From a virus, in the IMG/VR virus record IMGVR_UViG_3300044971_000875, positions 1 through 57,683 of that record: a stretch of 57,683 bases of DNA; one strand, 5' to 3'. A program made the translations under genes and the position numbers. This document shows positions 29,332 through 37,142 of the stretch, in pieces (within the stretch, counting starts at the first letter, position 1; the number at the start of each line of letters is the position of its first letter). The notes under the pieces were generated by a model. The model was not told the origin of the DNA. It did no database searches and saw only the letters and a program-made list of their open reading frames with translations.

Positions 29332-29906
29332 TTATTTTTTACCGTGTTCCACTTGTCCCAATTATTAATAGCCCAATGCCCAATACCACAAGCGTCAGCA
29401 ACGTCATTATCATTAATAACTTTATTATAATTAATTTCAATTAGTTTGATAGTTCTTTCTTTCCTAATTTGTCTTTCATATGTTTTATACCAAGAGTCTG
29501 ACTTTCCTGGGTTCTTTGATCTAATTACAACCTGTTCCTCTTTTGTTATTTTTTTATTTCCTAAATAGTTTTGCCAAGTTATTGGTGCTACAGTTCCTAT
29601 AACCTTTGTTCCAGTTAGTCCTGCTGCTCCTAATAGCGCACCTTGGACTAAAGCCAAATCCGCAGCAGTTTTAGGGCTATTCATAAAAACGGTATGCTCA
29701 ATTACAATTGTTTTAAATCCACCATAATATTCAAAAAATGCTTTTGTCTTAGCACAAGCATCCATAACTTTTTCATAATTTGTATTTCCTTCAAACCTAA
29801 TCTTACCAATACTTTCTAGATTGTTATTATTAAAAATAGCAAAGGCAAGACTATTAGTGCTTGCATCAATAGCACAAACTGTTTTTGAATTACCACTGTT
29901 GTTCAT
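29328..29906 (-). CDS. RuvC-like Holliday junction resolvase
   Basis: This 192-residue RNase-H-fold nuclease has KTVCAIDASTNSLAFAIF (first Asp), FKTIVIEHTVFMNSP (Glu), KVIGTVAPITWQNYLG and INDNDVADACGIGHWA (last Asp pair). Order and spacing fit RuvC, which cuts crossed DNA strands in recombination and before packaging. The ATG at 29906 follows AAAGGA; a TTG at 29912 is the alternative. It stands beside the zinc-ribbon and Cas4-like genes. Confidence 0.8.
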   Translation of the reverse strand: MNNSGNSKTVCAIDASTNSLAFAIFNNNNLESIGKIRFEGNTNYEKVMDACAKTKAFFEYYGGFKTIVIEHTVFMNSPKTAADLALVQGALLGAAGLTGTKVIGTVAPITWQNYLGNKKITKEEQVVIRSKNPGKSDSWYKTYERQIRKERTIKLIEINYNKVINDNDVADACGIGHWAINNWDKWNTVKNK

Positions 29907-30183
29907 AGTCAATAAATCCTTTTATTTGTTTTAACATTTTATCTACTTCTTTTTTATTTATATTGCAATTAGGACAAAATCCAGAGTCATTATATATTGA
30001 CAGTTGTTCTCCACAGCCACCAAAGCAAAGTCTTTTTTTGCCTATTCTTTTTTGTCTACGAGTTATTTGATACCTTTCGGCTATCTTTATTTTGGTGGCT
30101 CCTTCTCTACAAACATCTCCACAATAAATTTGATAACTTACCTTTGGTGTAAATTGGGTCTCGCACCTTTCACATAGTTTCAC
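29890..30183 (-). CDS. Double zinc-ribbon protein
   Basis: This 97-residue protein has two Cys groups: C4-x2-C7 with C21-x3-C25 (CERCETQF...YCGDVCREG) and C53-x3-C57 with C69-x2-C72. Between them lies a basic segment (RYQITRRQKRIGKKR). This looks like a DNA-binding recombination or endonuclease accessory. It overlaps the RuvC-like gene by 17 bases and follows the Cas4-like gene by 2. Confidence 0.65.
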   Translation of the reverse strand: MKLCERCETQFTPKVSYQIYCGDVCREGATKIKIAERYQITRRQKRIGKKRLCFGGCGEQLSIYNDSGFCPNCNINKKEVDKMLKQIKGFIDYEQQW

Positions 30184-30185
30184 AT

Positions 30186-31049
30186 TTATTCATCTTTCTC
30201 GTCCTTTAATAATTTCATAGGTTTAATCTTAATTGTTCCGTCTCCTGCTTCAGCACATGCCTTTTGAATAGGACACACTTTGCAAATTTTTGAATTTGAA
30301 CGATAAGGAATTTCTGGTAATTGTTTATCTTGCCAACTCTTGTAAACTACTCTCATCCATTCAAATGTTTCATCTACCCAAGTACGATACTGATCATTTA
30401 CTACAACGGGCAATGTAAGTAGTTCATGATTGTTTTTATTTTCATAAATCATTACACCCTTGCCAATTTTCCAAACCTTCATATACATTAGTAATTGCAT
30501 TAAGTGACCCATTTTAGGTTTTCTACTTAATTTTTTATGTTCAAAGTCGTCGTTTCTTATTGTTTTAATTTCACCAACAAGTCTTTCACCTTTATAGTCA
30601 ATCATGACATCTCCATACCCGTCAAAAGGTGGATCATCAGTTTTAACTCTAAACTCCATTGCTGGGTGAGTTTGCTTGCTATATTTTCTTGGTATTGGAT
30701 CAAACTCTAAATCTTGTGCAAGTAAACCAGAAGCCTCTATTGCATCTTGTATTCTTCCATGTCCGAGAGTTCCTTGTGTTCTATTTGCTACGCCAATGGC
30801 GTCTGAGTTATCATAAAATATTTGTCCATCAAACCCTAGGTGCCAATATCTTGGACACTCACCTGCGCCATAAGTCAAACCAGATGCAGAAAAATTATTT
30901 TTCTTAGTAAACTTTGGTTTTGTTTTAGTAAGATAGCCAGCATTTATGGCAGTATCTAAACCTTCAACAAGACTTTCGTCTTCTTCGCTATTTCTTTTTT
31001 TCTTTTTGGTATCTTTAATCATAACCTGTTTTAGTAAGTTTTTAGCCAT
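30186..31049 (-). CDS. Cas4/RecB-like iron-sulfur exonuclease
   Basis: This 287-residue PD-(D/E)xK nuclease has GHGRIQDA (H97), FDGYGDVMID (D147), GEIKT (E160, K162) and HLMQLLMYM (Q185). Four Cys are placed as in Cas4: C65 (ECPRYWHLG) and C256, C259, C265 (SKICKVCPIQKAC) for a [4Fe-4S] cluster. It would resect DNA ends for the UvsX-like recombinase, or degrade host DNA. No Cas1, Cas2 or CRISPR array is present. Confidence 0.85.
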   Translation of the reverse strand: MAKNLLKQVMIKDTKKKKRNSEEDESLVEGLDTAINAGYLTKTKPKFTKKNNFSASGLTYGAGECPRYWHLGFDGQIFYDNSDAIGVANRTQGTLGHGRIQDAIEASGLLAQDLEFDPIPRKYSKQTHPAMEFRVKTDDPPFDGYGDVMIDYKGERLVGEIKTIRNDDFEHKKLSRKPKMGHLMQLLMYMKVWKIGKGVMIYENKNNHELLTLPVVVNDQYRTWVDETFEWMRVVYKSWQDKQLPEIPYRSNSKICKVCPIQKACAEAGDGTIKIKPMKLLKDEKDE

Positions 31050-31071
31050 ATTTCATCCTTTGTTTATATTA

Positions 31072-31080
31072 ATTATAGCA
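31072..31080 (-). promoter_or_regulatory. Extended -10 promoter for the Cas4-like gene
   Basis: TGCTATAAT (31080-31072, minus strand), then a 22-base leader with AAAGGA before the ATG at 31049. No clear -35. Confidence 0.6.
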
Positions 31081-31082
31081 GG

Positions 31083-31397
31083 TTAGCGCATTATGTATTT
31101 AAGCGCTGATACCAGATCGTTTATTGCTTGTGCTGCTGTAAAGTATATGTTTTTCTTTGCCCTGTCAGATTTGTCAACATTGGCCATCCAAGTGGCTTTA
31201 AAAGACATTTTTGCTGCAATGGCTTGTAGCCTTACAATTTCAAGGCTAGCAGCCTGAAGGGGGATATCTGGTTTTATAATAATTTTTGCGATCATAGTTA
31301 AAGCAACGGTCAATTCCTCATCTTGCATATAGTCTGCAATCTCTGTTAAACCATTTACCATGTCAAGTGTTGTTTTTTGTGATCCTGGTTCAGACAT
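31083..31397 (-). CDS. Helical conserved phage protein
   Basis: This 104-residue protein is all helical (MVNGLTEIADYMQDEELTVALTMIAKII, PLQAASLEIVRLQAIAAKMSFKATWMANV), with a conserved-looking 'AAKMSFKATWM' core. Similar small proteins sit in recombination clusters of other phages. The start overlaps the previous gene by 8 bases. Function unknown. Confidence 0.65.
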   Translation of the reverse strand: MSEPGSQKTTLDMVNGLTEIADYMQDEELTVALTMIAKIIIKPDIPLQAASLEIVRLQAIAAKMSFKATWMANVDKSDRAKKNIYFTAAQAINDLVSALKYIMR

Positions 31398-31689
31398 TAT
31401 ATTTCTCCTCTGTTAATTGTTCTAGCATGTTCATTTCAATTATGGCAAGTCTTACTTTTGTATTTCCTTCTCCAAGAATTACAACAATGGCTGGAGACTT
31501 ATCTCTACCTGCTTGAATAGAATCAGTAACAGCCTTTGCCCATACGTCCTTATTTAATGTAAAAGATTTGCTGGCTTCTTTAAAGTCAACAACAAATTCA
31601 CGCCATGTTGCATCGCCCTTCTGTGTGTTTCTACCAGAATTTTTATGCTGCTTAGCACCTATTCTTTTACTTTCGTTCTTTTCGCTCAT
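31390..31689 (-). CDS. Possible small PD-(D/E)xK resolvase
   Basis: The ATG at 31689 follows AAGGA; the longer frame overlaps the neighbour and is rejected. The 99-residue protein has SGRNTQKGDATWREFVVDFKEASKSFTLNKDVWAK and IVVILGEGNTKVRLAIIEMN. GDA, then VDFK, then a Ser-rich strand is reminiscent of Hjc-like or phage 'Holliday junction resolvase' proteins. Similarity is limited, so the catalytic call is tentative. Confidence 0.55.
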   Translation of the reverse strand: MSEKNESKRIGAKQHKNSGRNTQKGDATWREFVVDFKEASKSFTLNKDVWAKAVTDSIQAGRDKSPAIVVILGEGNTKVRLAIIEMNMLEQLTEEKYNV

Positions 31690-31855
31690 AATCCTTCTTT
31701 GTTGGGGGAAGTAGGTTAACTTTTGAAATATGTTTTTGTGTACACATCCATGTCGCATCTCCAGTCTCTCTCCAATATCTTAAAGATGTTACAATTTCTT
31801 GGCAAGTTTTACATGGCCACTGGCCAGGATACACGGTAAAATTTTTTTCAAGCAT
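31667..31855 (-). CDS. Small Cys-containing phage protein
   Basis: This 62-residue protein contains YPGQWPCKTCQEIVTSLRYWRETGDATWMCTQKHISKVNL. C15-x2-C18 with C38 and H42 can hold zinc. The 'PGxWPCxTCxxxVxxxRxYRxTxDxTWxC' pattern is typical of small phage proteins next to recombinases. It overlaps the recombinase stop by 8 bases and the next gene's start. Confidence 0.7.
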   Translation of the reverse strand: MLEKNFTVYPGQWPCKTCQEIVTSLRYWRETGDATWMCTQKHISKVNLLPPTKKDYERKERK

Positions 31856-32861
31856 TAATTATTTTTGCCTTAAGTTGTTCTTGTAAAATTAGGTCTTCTT
31901 TGACACGGTCTATAAACCCATCACGACCTTGCACCTTTGTTCCATCATCTAACTGATACCATGCTCCAGTTCTATTGACTAATCCCATTGATTCTGCGGT
32001 ATCAACTAAGTCCCCTATTGCATCAATACCAATATTGTCACCTCTAAAATAAAAATCATACTCACCAGATTGAAACCCTGGAGAGGTTTTAGAGAATTGT
32101 AGTTCCCAACGAATCTTTCTACCAATTTTTTCTTCAATTAATTTATCTCCCACTTTAATCTTTCCTTTAATTGCTTGATTTTCTGACTCAGAAGAAAACA
32201 ATTTAATTACGCAAGATGAATAGAATTTTGTAGCCTGACCGCCAGAAGGCTGTTGACTTGTGTACATCGCATTAATGTTATTTCTTGATTGTGAAATAAG
32301 AACAAGCAATGTCGGTTTTACCTTGTTGTTGGCATAGTTAAGCATTTTCCAGGCATTGCTAAAATCTCTAGACTCTGCACCAATCTGTTTTGTATTTTCA
32401 AGTGCTTTCATTTCGTCTGAATCTTTTTCAAAATATATTGCAGGAAGCATTGATGTAATTGAATCAATAACAATAAGATCAACTCCAGCATTTATAAGTC
32501 CAACACCAACATCTACCATGTCGCTAATAGTACGTGCTTGTGAGTAAATTAATTTTGTTGGATCTACCCCCATTTGTTTAGCCCAATCTTCTGAATAGGA
32601 CATTTCAGAATCAATCCATGCACAAGTCTTGCCTTCTTTTTGTGCTAAAGCAATCATTTGTAGACACATAGAAGATTTTGCAGATGACTTGCTACCCCAA
32701 ACAAGAACCTGCCTTCCGTATGGCAATCCGCCACCTAGAGCACGATTTAAACCAAAACTTGGAGTGGGCTGATACTCAAAATTAATTCCCTCTCCTGTGC
32801 CAAGACGTTTTCTAATTCTTGGGTCTAACTGTGCTAGTACATCTTGTATATTAACTGACAT
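31848..32861 (-). CDS. UvsX/RecA-like recombinase
   Basis: This 337-residue strand-exchange ATPase has Walker A VLVWGSKSSAKSS (56-64). The usual Gly before Lys is Ala, similar to T4 UvsX (Phe there) and unlike bacterial RecA. TCAWIDSEMSYSEDWAKQMG, VDLIVIDSITSMLP (Walker B) and SQSRNNINAMYTSQQPSGGQATKFY (loop 2) follow. It would coat single-stranded DNA and drive recombination-dependent replication. It lies between DnaE and the nuclease genes, overlapping the polymerase by 11 bases. Confidence 0.85.
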   Translation of the reverse strand: MSVNIQDVLAQLDPRIRKRLGTGEGINFEYQPTPSFGLNRALGGGLPYGRQVLVWGSKSSAKSSMCLQMIALAQKEGKTCAWIDSEMSYSEDWAKQMGVDPTKLIYSQARTISDMVDVGVGLINAGVDLIVIDSITSMLPAIYFEKDSDEMKALENTKQIGAESRDFSNAWKMLNYANNKVKPTLLVLISQSRNNINAMYTSQQPSGGQATKFYSSCVIKLFSSESENQAIKGKIKVGDKLIEEKIGRKIRWELQFSKTSPGFQSGEYDFYFRGDNIGIDAIGDLVDTAESMGLVNRTGAWYQLDDGTKVQGRDGFIDRVKEDLILQEQLKAKIINA

Positions 32862-35800
32862 TTACATCCTCCATAATTACCGTGCCATCTTTGGTTTTAC
32901 CAAAACTAAATTTATATGATTTGCCTTCTTCAATGTGCATATATGCTTTTGGAAATGCCGTAGGAAATACTGTTACTGAGTGTAAGTCTCTTGAGGTATC
33001 TGCCAAAGTTAAAGAAGCCATTTTCTTTCCAGCCTTTGTTATTCTTGATTTAAATGAAACAACAAACATCTCATCTTCTGTATAAGGTAGTTGTTTATAA
33101 CTTAAAAATTTAACAAGTGCATTTGTAGATCCTTTTATTTCATCAACAGGAATTGCAGAAACAATCCTATTATCGTTAGCAAGAACCAAGTAAGTGCGAC
33201 CCGTTTCAACAGTTGTTGACTCTTCATCAAATACACCAACACTCCCAGTTTTGTCCAGAATTTCAACTCGTGACCAACCCTTTCCCCTTTTAATTGCTTT
33301 AACCATGCCCATTAAGATAAAAGATCCTTTTTCCTCAAAATCTTCAATTGATTGAATAAATGCATAATAGTGAGATGGAATAGAAACATTAAACTCTGGA
33401 AGATTTAAATACTCATAAAGATTTTCTTTAATGTCTTCATCATTACGTGGATTATCAGAAAATGTTGCAGCACCAGTTAGCCTAAGTGCATTTAGTGCTC
33501 TACTGTTTACGCCATTACCTTTTGTAAAAGTAAATTCTTCAAGTTGTTTATAACTAGTAAATGGTCTTGCATCAATATATTTTTGTGCAATATTATTTGA
33601 AATAAACTTAATTCCAGTTAGTCCAAAACGAATACCCTTACCTTCAATTTTAAAATCTAAACCTGAGTCATTGATGTGTGGTAGTTTAATTGAAATTCCC
33701 ATACGCTTAGCCTCAATTAAATATTCTGTACGACCATCTTTATCTTTTTCATTTTTAAGAAGAGCAAACATAAACTCAAGTGGGTAATAGTATTTTAACC
33801 ACGCCGTCCAATACGAGAGCGTAGAATAAGCAACCGCATGAGATTTGTTGAACGAATACCCTGCGTGTTCTTCAAAGTCTTTCCATAGATCCAAGGCCTT
33901 ATTAGGAGATATGAACTTGCTCGCCCCAGCAACAAACCTATCTTGAAATAAATTGAATTCTTTCGCATCTTTTTTCTTTCCAATAATCTTACGAACCTTG
34001 TCAGCCTCTGCCATTGTCATTCCACCAAGATAAACGCAAGCCTGCATAACTTGTTCCTGATACAGGATACACCCATATGTATCATCTGTAAATTCTTTCA
34101 TAGTTTGATGAATATAAGAAACGTTTTGCTTACCATGTTTACGAGCAATATAATCTTTTCCAATAGTATTCATTGCACCTGGACGGACAAGGGCATTGGA
34201 TGCTGCTAACTCATTAAAGTTTTTTACTCCCATTTTTACTAAAAGGTTTGTATATGGAGTTGCTTCACATTGAAATACACCCTTGGTATATCCATCTGAA
34301 AGCATTTCATATACTTTAGGATCTGCCATGTCAATAGATAAAAGATCAATATCCTTATAATGATTTTCTTTAACCATATCAATGCAATCTTTTACTACGC
34401 TTAAAGTTTTAAGACCAAGAGCATCAATTTTTATAAGACCAATTTTTTCAGCCTCTTCCATATCAACACCAACCACAGGAATGCGATCATCAGATCCAGG
34501 AGAAGAACGGGTTTCTAATGGCGCATATCTAAAGATTGGATTTTTACTAGTAACCACGCCAGCAGCGTGAATGCCCGTACCCCTAATACGGCCACGTAAT
34601 TGCTCTCCATAAATCTCTACCTCTGGGTATTTTTCTCTAAAAGATAATGTAGTTTTAGATGTGCAATATTCATCCCAGGTATCAACAAGTTTTAAAACCT
34701 TGTTAACATCTGTAAGTGGAATATCTAAGACTCTTGCAACATCTCGCACAACACCCTTATCTTTAAATTGAAGGAATGTTGCAATAGATGCTACGTGCCT
34801 ATACTGTCTAACTAAATAATCTTTTACTTCATCACGACGAGTATCTTGGATATCTGTATCAATATCGGGGAAGTCGTTACGTTCTGGATTAATAAAACGA
34901 AAGAACAAAAGACCATGTTCTAATGGATCAATGTCAGTAATACCAAGAAGATAACAAACCAAAGAGCCAGCAGAAGAGCCACGTCCTGGACCAACCAAGA
35001 TTCCCTCTTTCTTTGCCCAAGAAATCATATTTTGAACTACTAAGAAGTATGGTGCAAATTTTTTATCACGAATAATGTCAAGTTCTTCTGTTAGGCGAAG
35101 TTCATAGGCATCATTTCCAAGCCAGTTAGAATTTAAATTTTTTTCTTCTAGCGCAGCAAAGGCCAAGTTTGCTAATTCTTGATCTGGATTTTTGTATTGA
35201 ACTGGAAGTAAATCAAGACCATCTTTAATGTCATAGTCTTTTACTGTCTCTGCTAGTAATAGTGTGTTTGAGTATATGTCTTCTCTATCAATACCCTGTT
35301 TTTCCATTGCTGCTTTAATCTCTTCATAAGAAAGTAAGTGAATGTCAAATTTATTAAATGTTATCTGACGATCTTCCCCATAAAGATAGTCAAGGCGCTC
35401 CATCATAGAATCAATCTTTATAGATTTTGCATATGTGGTATCTTTTTGTACCTTAGCGTGAGTATTCATTAAAAGTTTAAACTCTTGAATATGCTTTTGT
35501 GATTCATCAGCGTGATGACAATCTGGCGTAACTACAACCTTAATATTAAATTCATCGGCAAGATCAATAAGGTATTTATTTATTTCTGGTGTATTGTGTG
35601 GCATAACCTCAATGTAGTAGTCGCTACCAAAGTTATCTTTAAACCACCCAATGTGTTTTTTAGCAAGTGCAAATTCCTGCTCTTCTAATGCCTTAACGAT
35701 AACGCTGCTAGGACAAGCAGATGTTACAATTATTCCTTCTTTATATTTTTGAAGAATTTCAAAATCAAACCTTGGCTTTTTAAAAAATCCATCTGTCCAT

Positions 35801-36138
35801 GCTATTTCACTAATCTTGTTAAGATTTTCTAAACCTTTTTGGTTCTTGGCTAGAAGGATAATATGATTATAAACAAGATCTTGTTGACCTGTTCTTTCAG
35901 ACTTATCTCTTTTATCTGATATGTCTGCACACATATATCCTTCTAGACCAAGTATTGGCTTAATACCCTTTTCTTTTGCAGAACGGTAAAACTCTCTGTG
36001 ACCAGAAAGTGAACCGTGATCTGTAATTGCAAGAGCGTTCATACCCAACTTGCTAGCACGGTCTACATACTCTTGTGGAGTTGCTATGCCGTCAAATAGG
36101 GAGTAGTGAGTATGAACATGTAAGCCTACGTAGTTCAT
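32851..36138 (-). CDS. dnaE: DNA polymerase III alpha subunit (DnaE type)
   Basis: This 1095-residue C-family replicative polymerase has a PHP domain (HVHTHYSLFDG, LAITDHGSLSGH, PILGLEGYM, TPDCHHAD) with all metal residues apparently kept. The palm carries GPGRGSSAGSLVCYLLGI and DFPDIDTDIQDTRRDEV (catalytic Asp pair). Fingers, a helix-hairpin region and a C-terminal OB fold follow. It is close to bacterial length and may have PHP proofreading, since no epsilon-type exonuclease is seen. Most phages carry A- or B-family enzymes instead. Confidence 0.93.
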   Translation of the reverse strand: MNYVGLHVHTHYSLFDGIATPQEYVDRASKLGMNALAITDHGSLSGHREFYRSAKEKGIKPILGLEGYMCADISDKRDKSERTGQQDLVYNHIILLAKNQKGLENLNKISEIAWTDGFFKKPRFDFEILQKYKEGIIVTSACPSSVIVKALEEQEFALAKKHIGWFKDNFGSDYYIEVMPHNTPEINKYLIDLADEFNIKVVVTPDCHHADESQKHIQEFKLLMNTHAKVQKDTTYAKSIKIDSMMERLDYLYGEDRQITFNKFDIHLLSYEEIKAAMEKQGIDREDIYSNTLLLAETVKDYDIKDGLDLLPVQYKNPDQELANLAFAALEEKNLNSNWLGNDAYELRLTEELDIIRDKKFAPYFLVVQNMISWAKKEGILVGPGRGSSAGSLVCYLLGITDIDPLEHGLLFFRFINPERNDFPDIDTDIQDTRRDEVKDYLVRQYRHVASIATFLQFKDKGVVRDVARVLDIPLTDVNKVLKLVDTWDEYCTSKTTLSFREKYPEVEIYGEQLRGRIRGTGIHAAGVVTSKNPIFRYAPLETRSSPGSDDRIPVVGVDMEEAEKIGLIKIDALGLKTLSVVKDCIDMVKENHYKDIDLLSIDMADPKVYEMLSDGYTKGVFQCEATPYTNLLVKMGVKNFNELAASNALVRPGAMNTIGKDYIARKHGKQNVSYIHQTMKEFTDDTYGCILYQEQVMQACVYLGGMTMAEADKVRKIIGKKKDAKEFNLFQDRFVAGASKFISPNKALDLWKDFEEHAGYSFNKSHAVAYSTLSYWTAWLKYYYPLEFMFALLKNEKDKDGRTEYLIEAKRMGISIKLPHINDSGLDFKIEGKGIRFGLTGIKFISNNIAQKYIDARPFTSYKQLEEFTFTKGNGVNSRALNALRLTGAATFSDNPRNDEDIKENLYEYLNLPEFNVSIPSHYYAFIQSIEDFEEKGSFILMGMVKAIKRGKGWSRVEILDKTGSVGVFDEESTTVETGRTYLVLANDNRIVSAIPVDEIKGSTNALVKFLSYKQLPYTEDEMFVVSFKSRITKAGKKMASLTLADTSRDLHSVTVFPTAFPKAYMHIEEGKSYKFSFGKTKDGTVIMEDVNVS

Positions 36139-36139
36139 A

Positions 36140-36796
36140 TTACCAATCTGTGTTGGTTGATGAAGTTACGGATGGAGTATCAAACCCCAAATAGAATGCT
36201 TCTTGCTCAGCATAAGGAATTTTCTTTAGTGCTAACTCAAGTGCATATGGCTTTAGTGCTGCCCAGTTAAATGGTTCTTTGTCTGGTGCAGATGGAATAA
36301 GTGTATAACTTGTTTCAGTTCCCTGACCATTACGCTTCACTTTCCATGTAAGATTTGAAATACTGCCTGTCTCCAGTGCGTATTCACGAATAGTATTAAA
36401 TGCAGATTGCTTGCTTACGCCCATTGACCAAATAGCCACATATGGCTCTTCAATTCCATCATCTACAAGTACGTTGCAATAAAAACGAAGACGTGCTCTC
36501 CAGCCAGCCTTTGGATCCTTGCGATGCATTTCTTCAGCCCAGTCACGACCTTCTGATTCCATAGTGTCTACAGCCTTACGCTTATAGTCCTTTGGATTTG
36601 TGTGTTCTTTAACAACAAGTGCTAAACCACGTTCTGCGTTGTAATTTGCAGAGTCTTCGTCAAGTTCTTCAACGAACCTAATTTTTGCAGACTGTCCATC
36701 GGCAAGTTTTAACCATCTTACCTTTGGAGAGTTTTCATCATACTTTGGCTTGTCAACTAGGGCATTAATGTTTTTGAGTCCCTTTACAATAGTCAT
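36140..36796 (-). CDS. Putative single-stranded DNA-binding protein
   Basis: This 218-residue protein has a beta-rich core: KVRWLKLADGQSAKIRFVEELD, WRARLRFYCNVLVDDG, PYVAIWSMGVSKQSAFNTI, LTWKVKRNGQGTETSYTLIP. It ends in an acidic/Ser tail (SVTSSTNTDW), like T4 gp32-type OB-fold proteins. It is placed between primase and polymerase, where phages often encode SSB. The call comes from context and fold pattern. Confidence 0.65.
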   Translation of the reverse strand: MTIVKGLKNINALVDKPKYDENSPKVRWLKLADGQSAKIRFVEELDEDSANYNAERGLALVVKEHTNPKDYKRKAVDTMESEGRDWAEEMHRKDPKAGWRARLRFYCNVLVDDGIEEPYVAIWSMGVSKQSAFNTIREYALETGSISNLTWKVKRNGQGTETSYTLIPSAPDKEPFNWAALKPYALELALKKIPYAEQEAFYLGFDTPSVTSSTNTDW

Positions 36797-36822
36797 ATTA
36801 TTTTTTCTCCTTGTTTTTTATT

Positions 36823-37137
36823 TTATAGTACTAACCCAAAATGTTTTAAAATAAATATGATAGCAAGAGCACTCCATAATATATTAAACCAAATTAAAGT
36901 TGGTATAGTTTTTACTGTTGATGACCAGATTAGCCCCAAACTTGACACTAAAGCAAAAATGTAAAACCACCATATGCTAATATCAAATAAAAGGCCTGGA
37001 ATGATAATTAGGCCTTTGGCAACAAAAGCAAAAAACTCAACAGTATTGGCTTTAGTCCAATATTTTTTATGACCCATTGTTTTTAAAGCAATAACCCACT
37101 GCATGTTTTTATTTTTTGTTTTATTTTTCATGTTCAT
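36823..37137 (-). CDS. Small four-helix membrane protein
   Basis: This 104-residue protein has about three or four hydrophobic helices (VEFFAFVAKGLIIIPGLLF, IWWFYIFALVSSLGLIW, LIWFNILWSALAIIFIL) and a basic N-terminus. It has its own consensus promoter, set in the 3' end of the primase gene, with no ribosome site between promoter and ATG. A membrane protein in the middle of the replisome genes is odd; it might anchor replication to the membrane. Confidence 0.65.
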   Translation of the reverse strand: MNMKNKTKNKNMQWVIALKTMGHKKYWTKANTVEFFAFVAKGLIIIPGLLFDISIWWFYIFALVSSLGLIWSSTVKTIPTLIWFNILWSALAIIFILKHFGLVL

Positions 37138-37142
37138 CTTTT

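Noticed and set aside
30186-31049. A CRISPR-Cas system around the Cas4-like nuclease
   Set aside because: No array, Cas1, Cas2 or effector genes are present. The gene sits among recombination genes.
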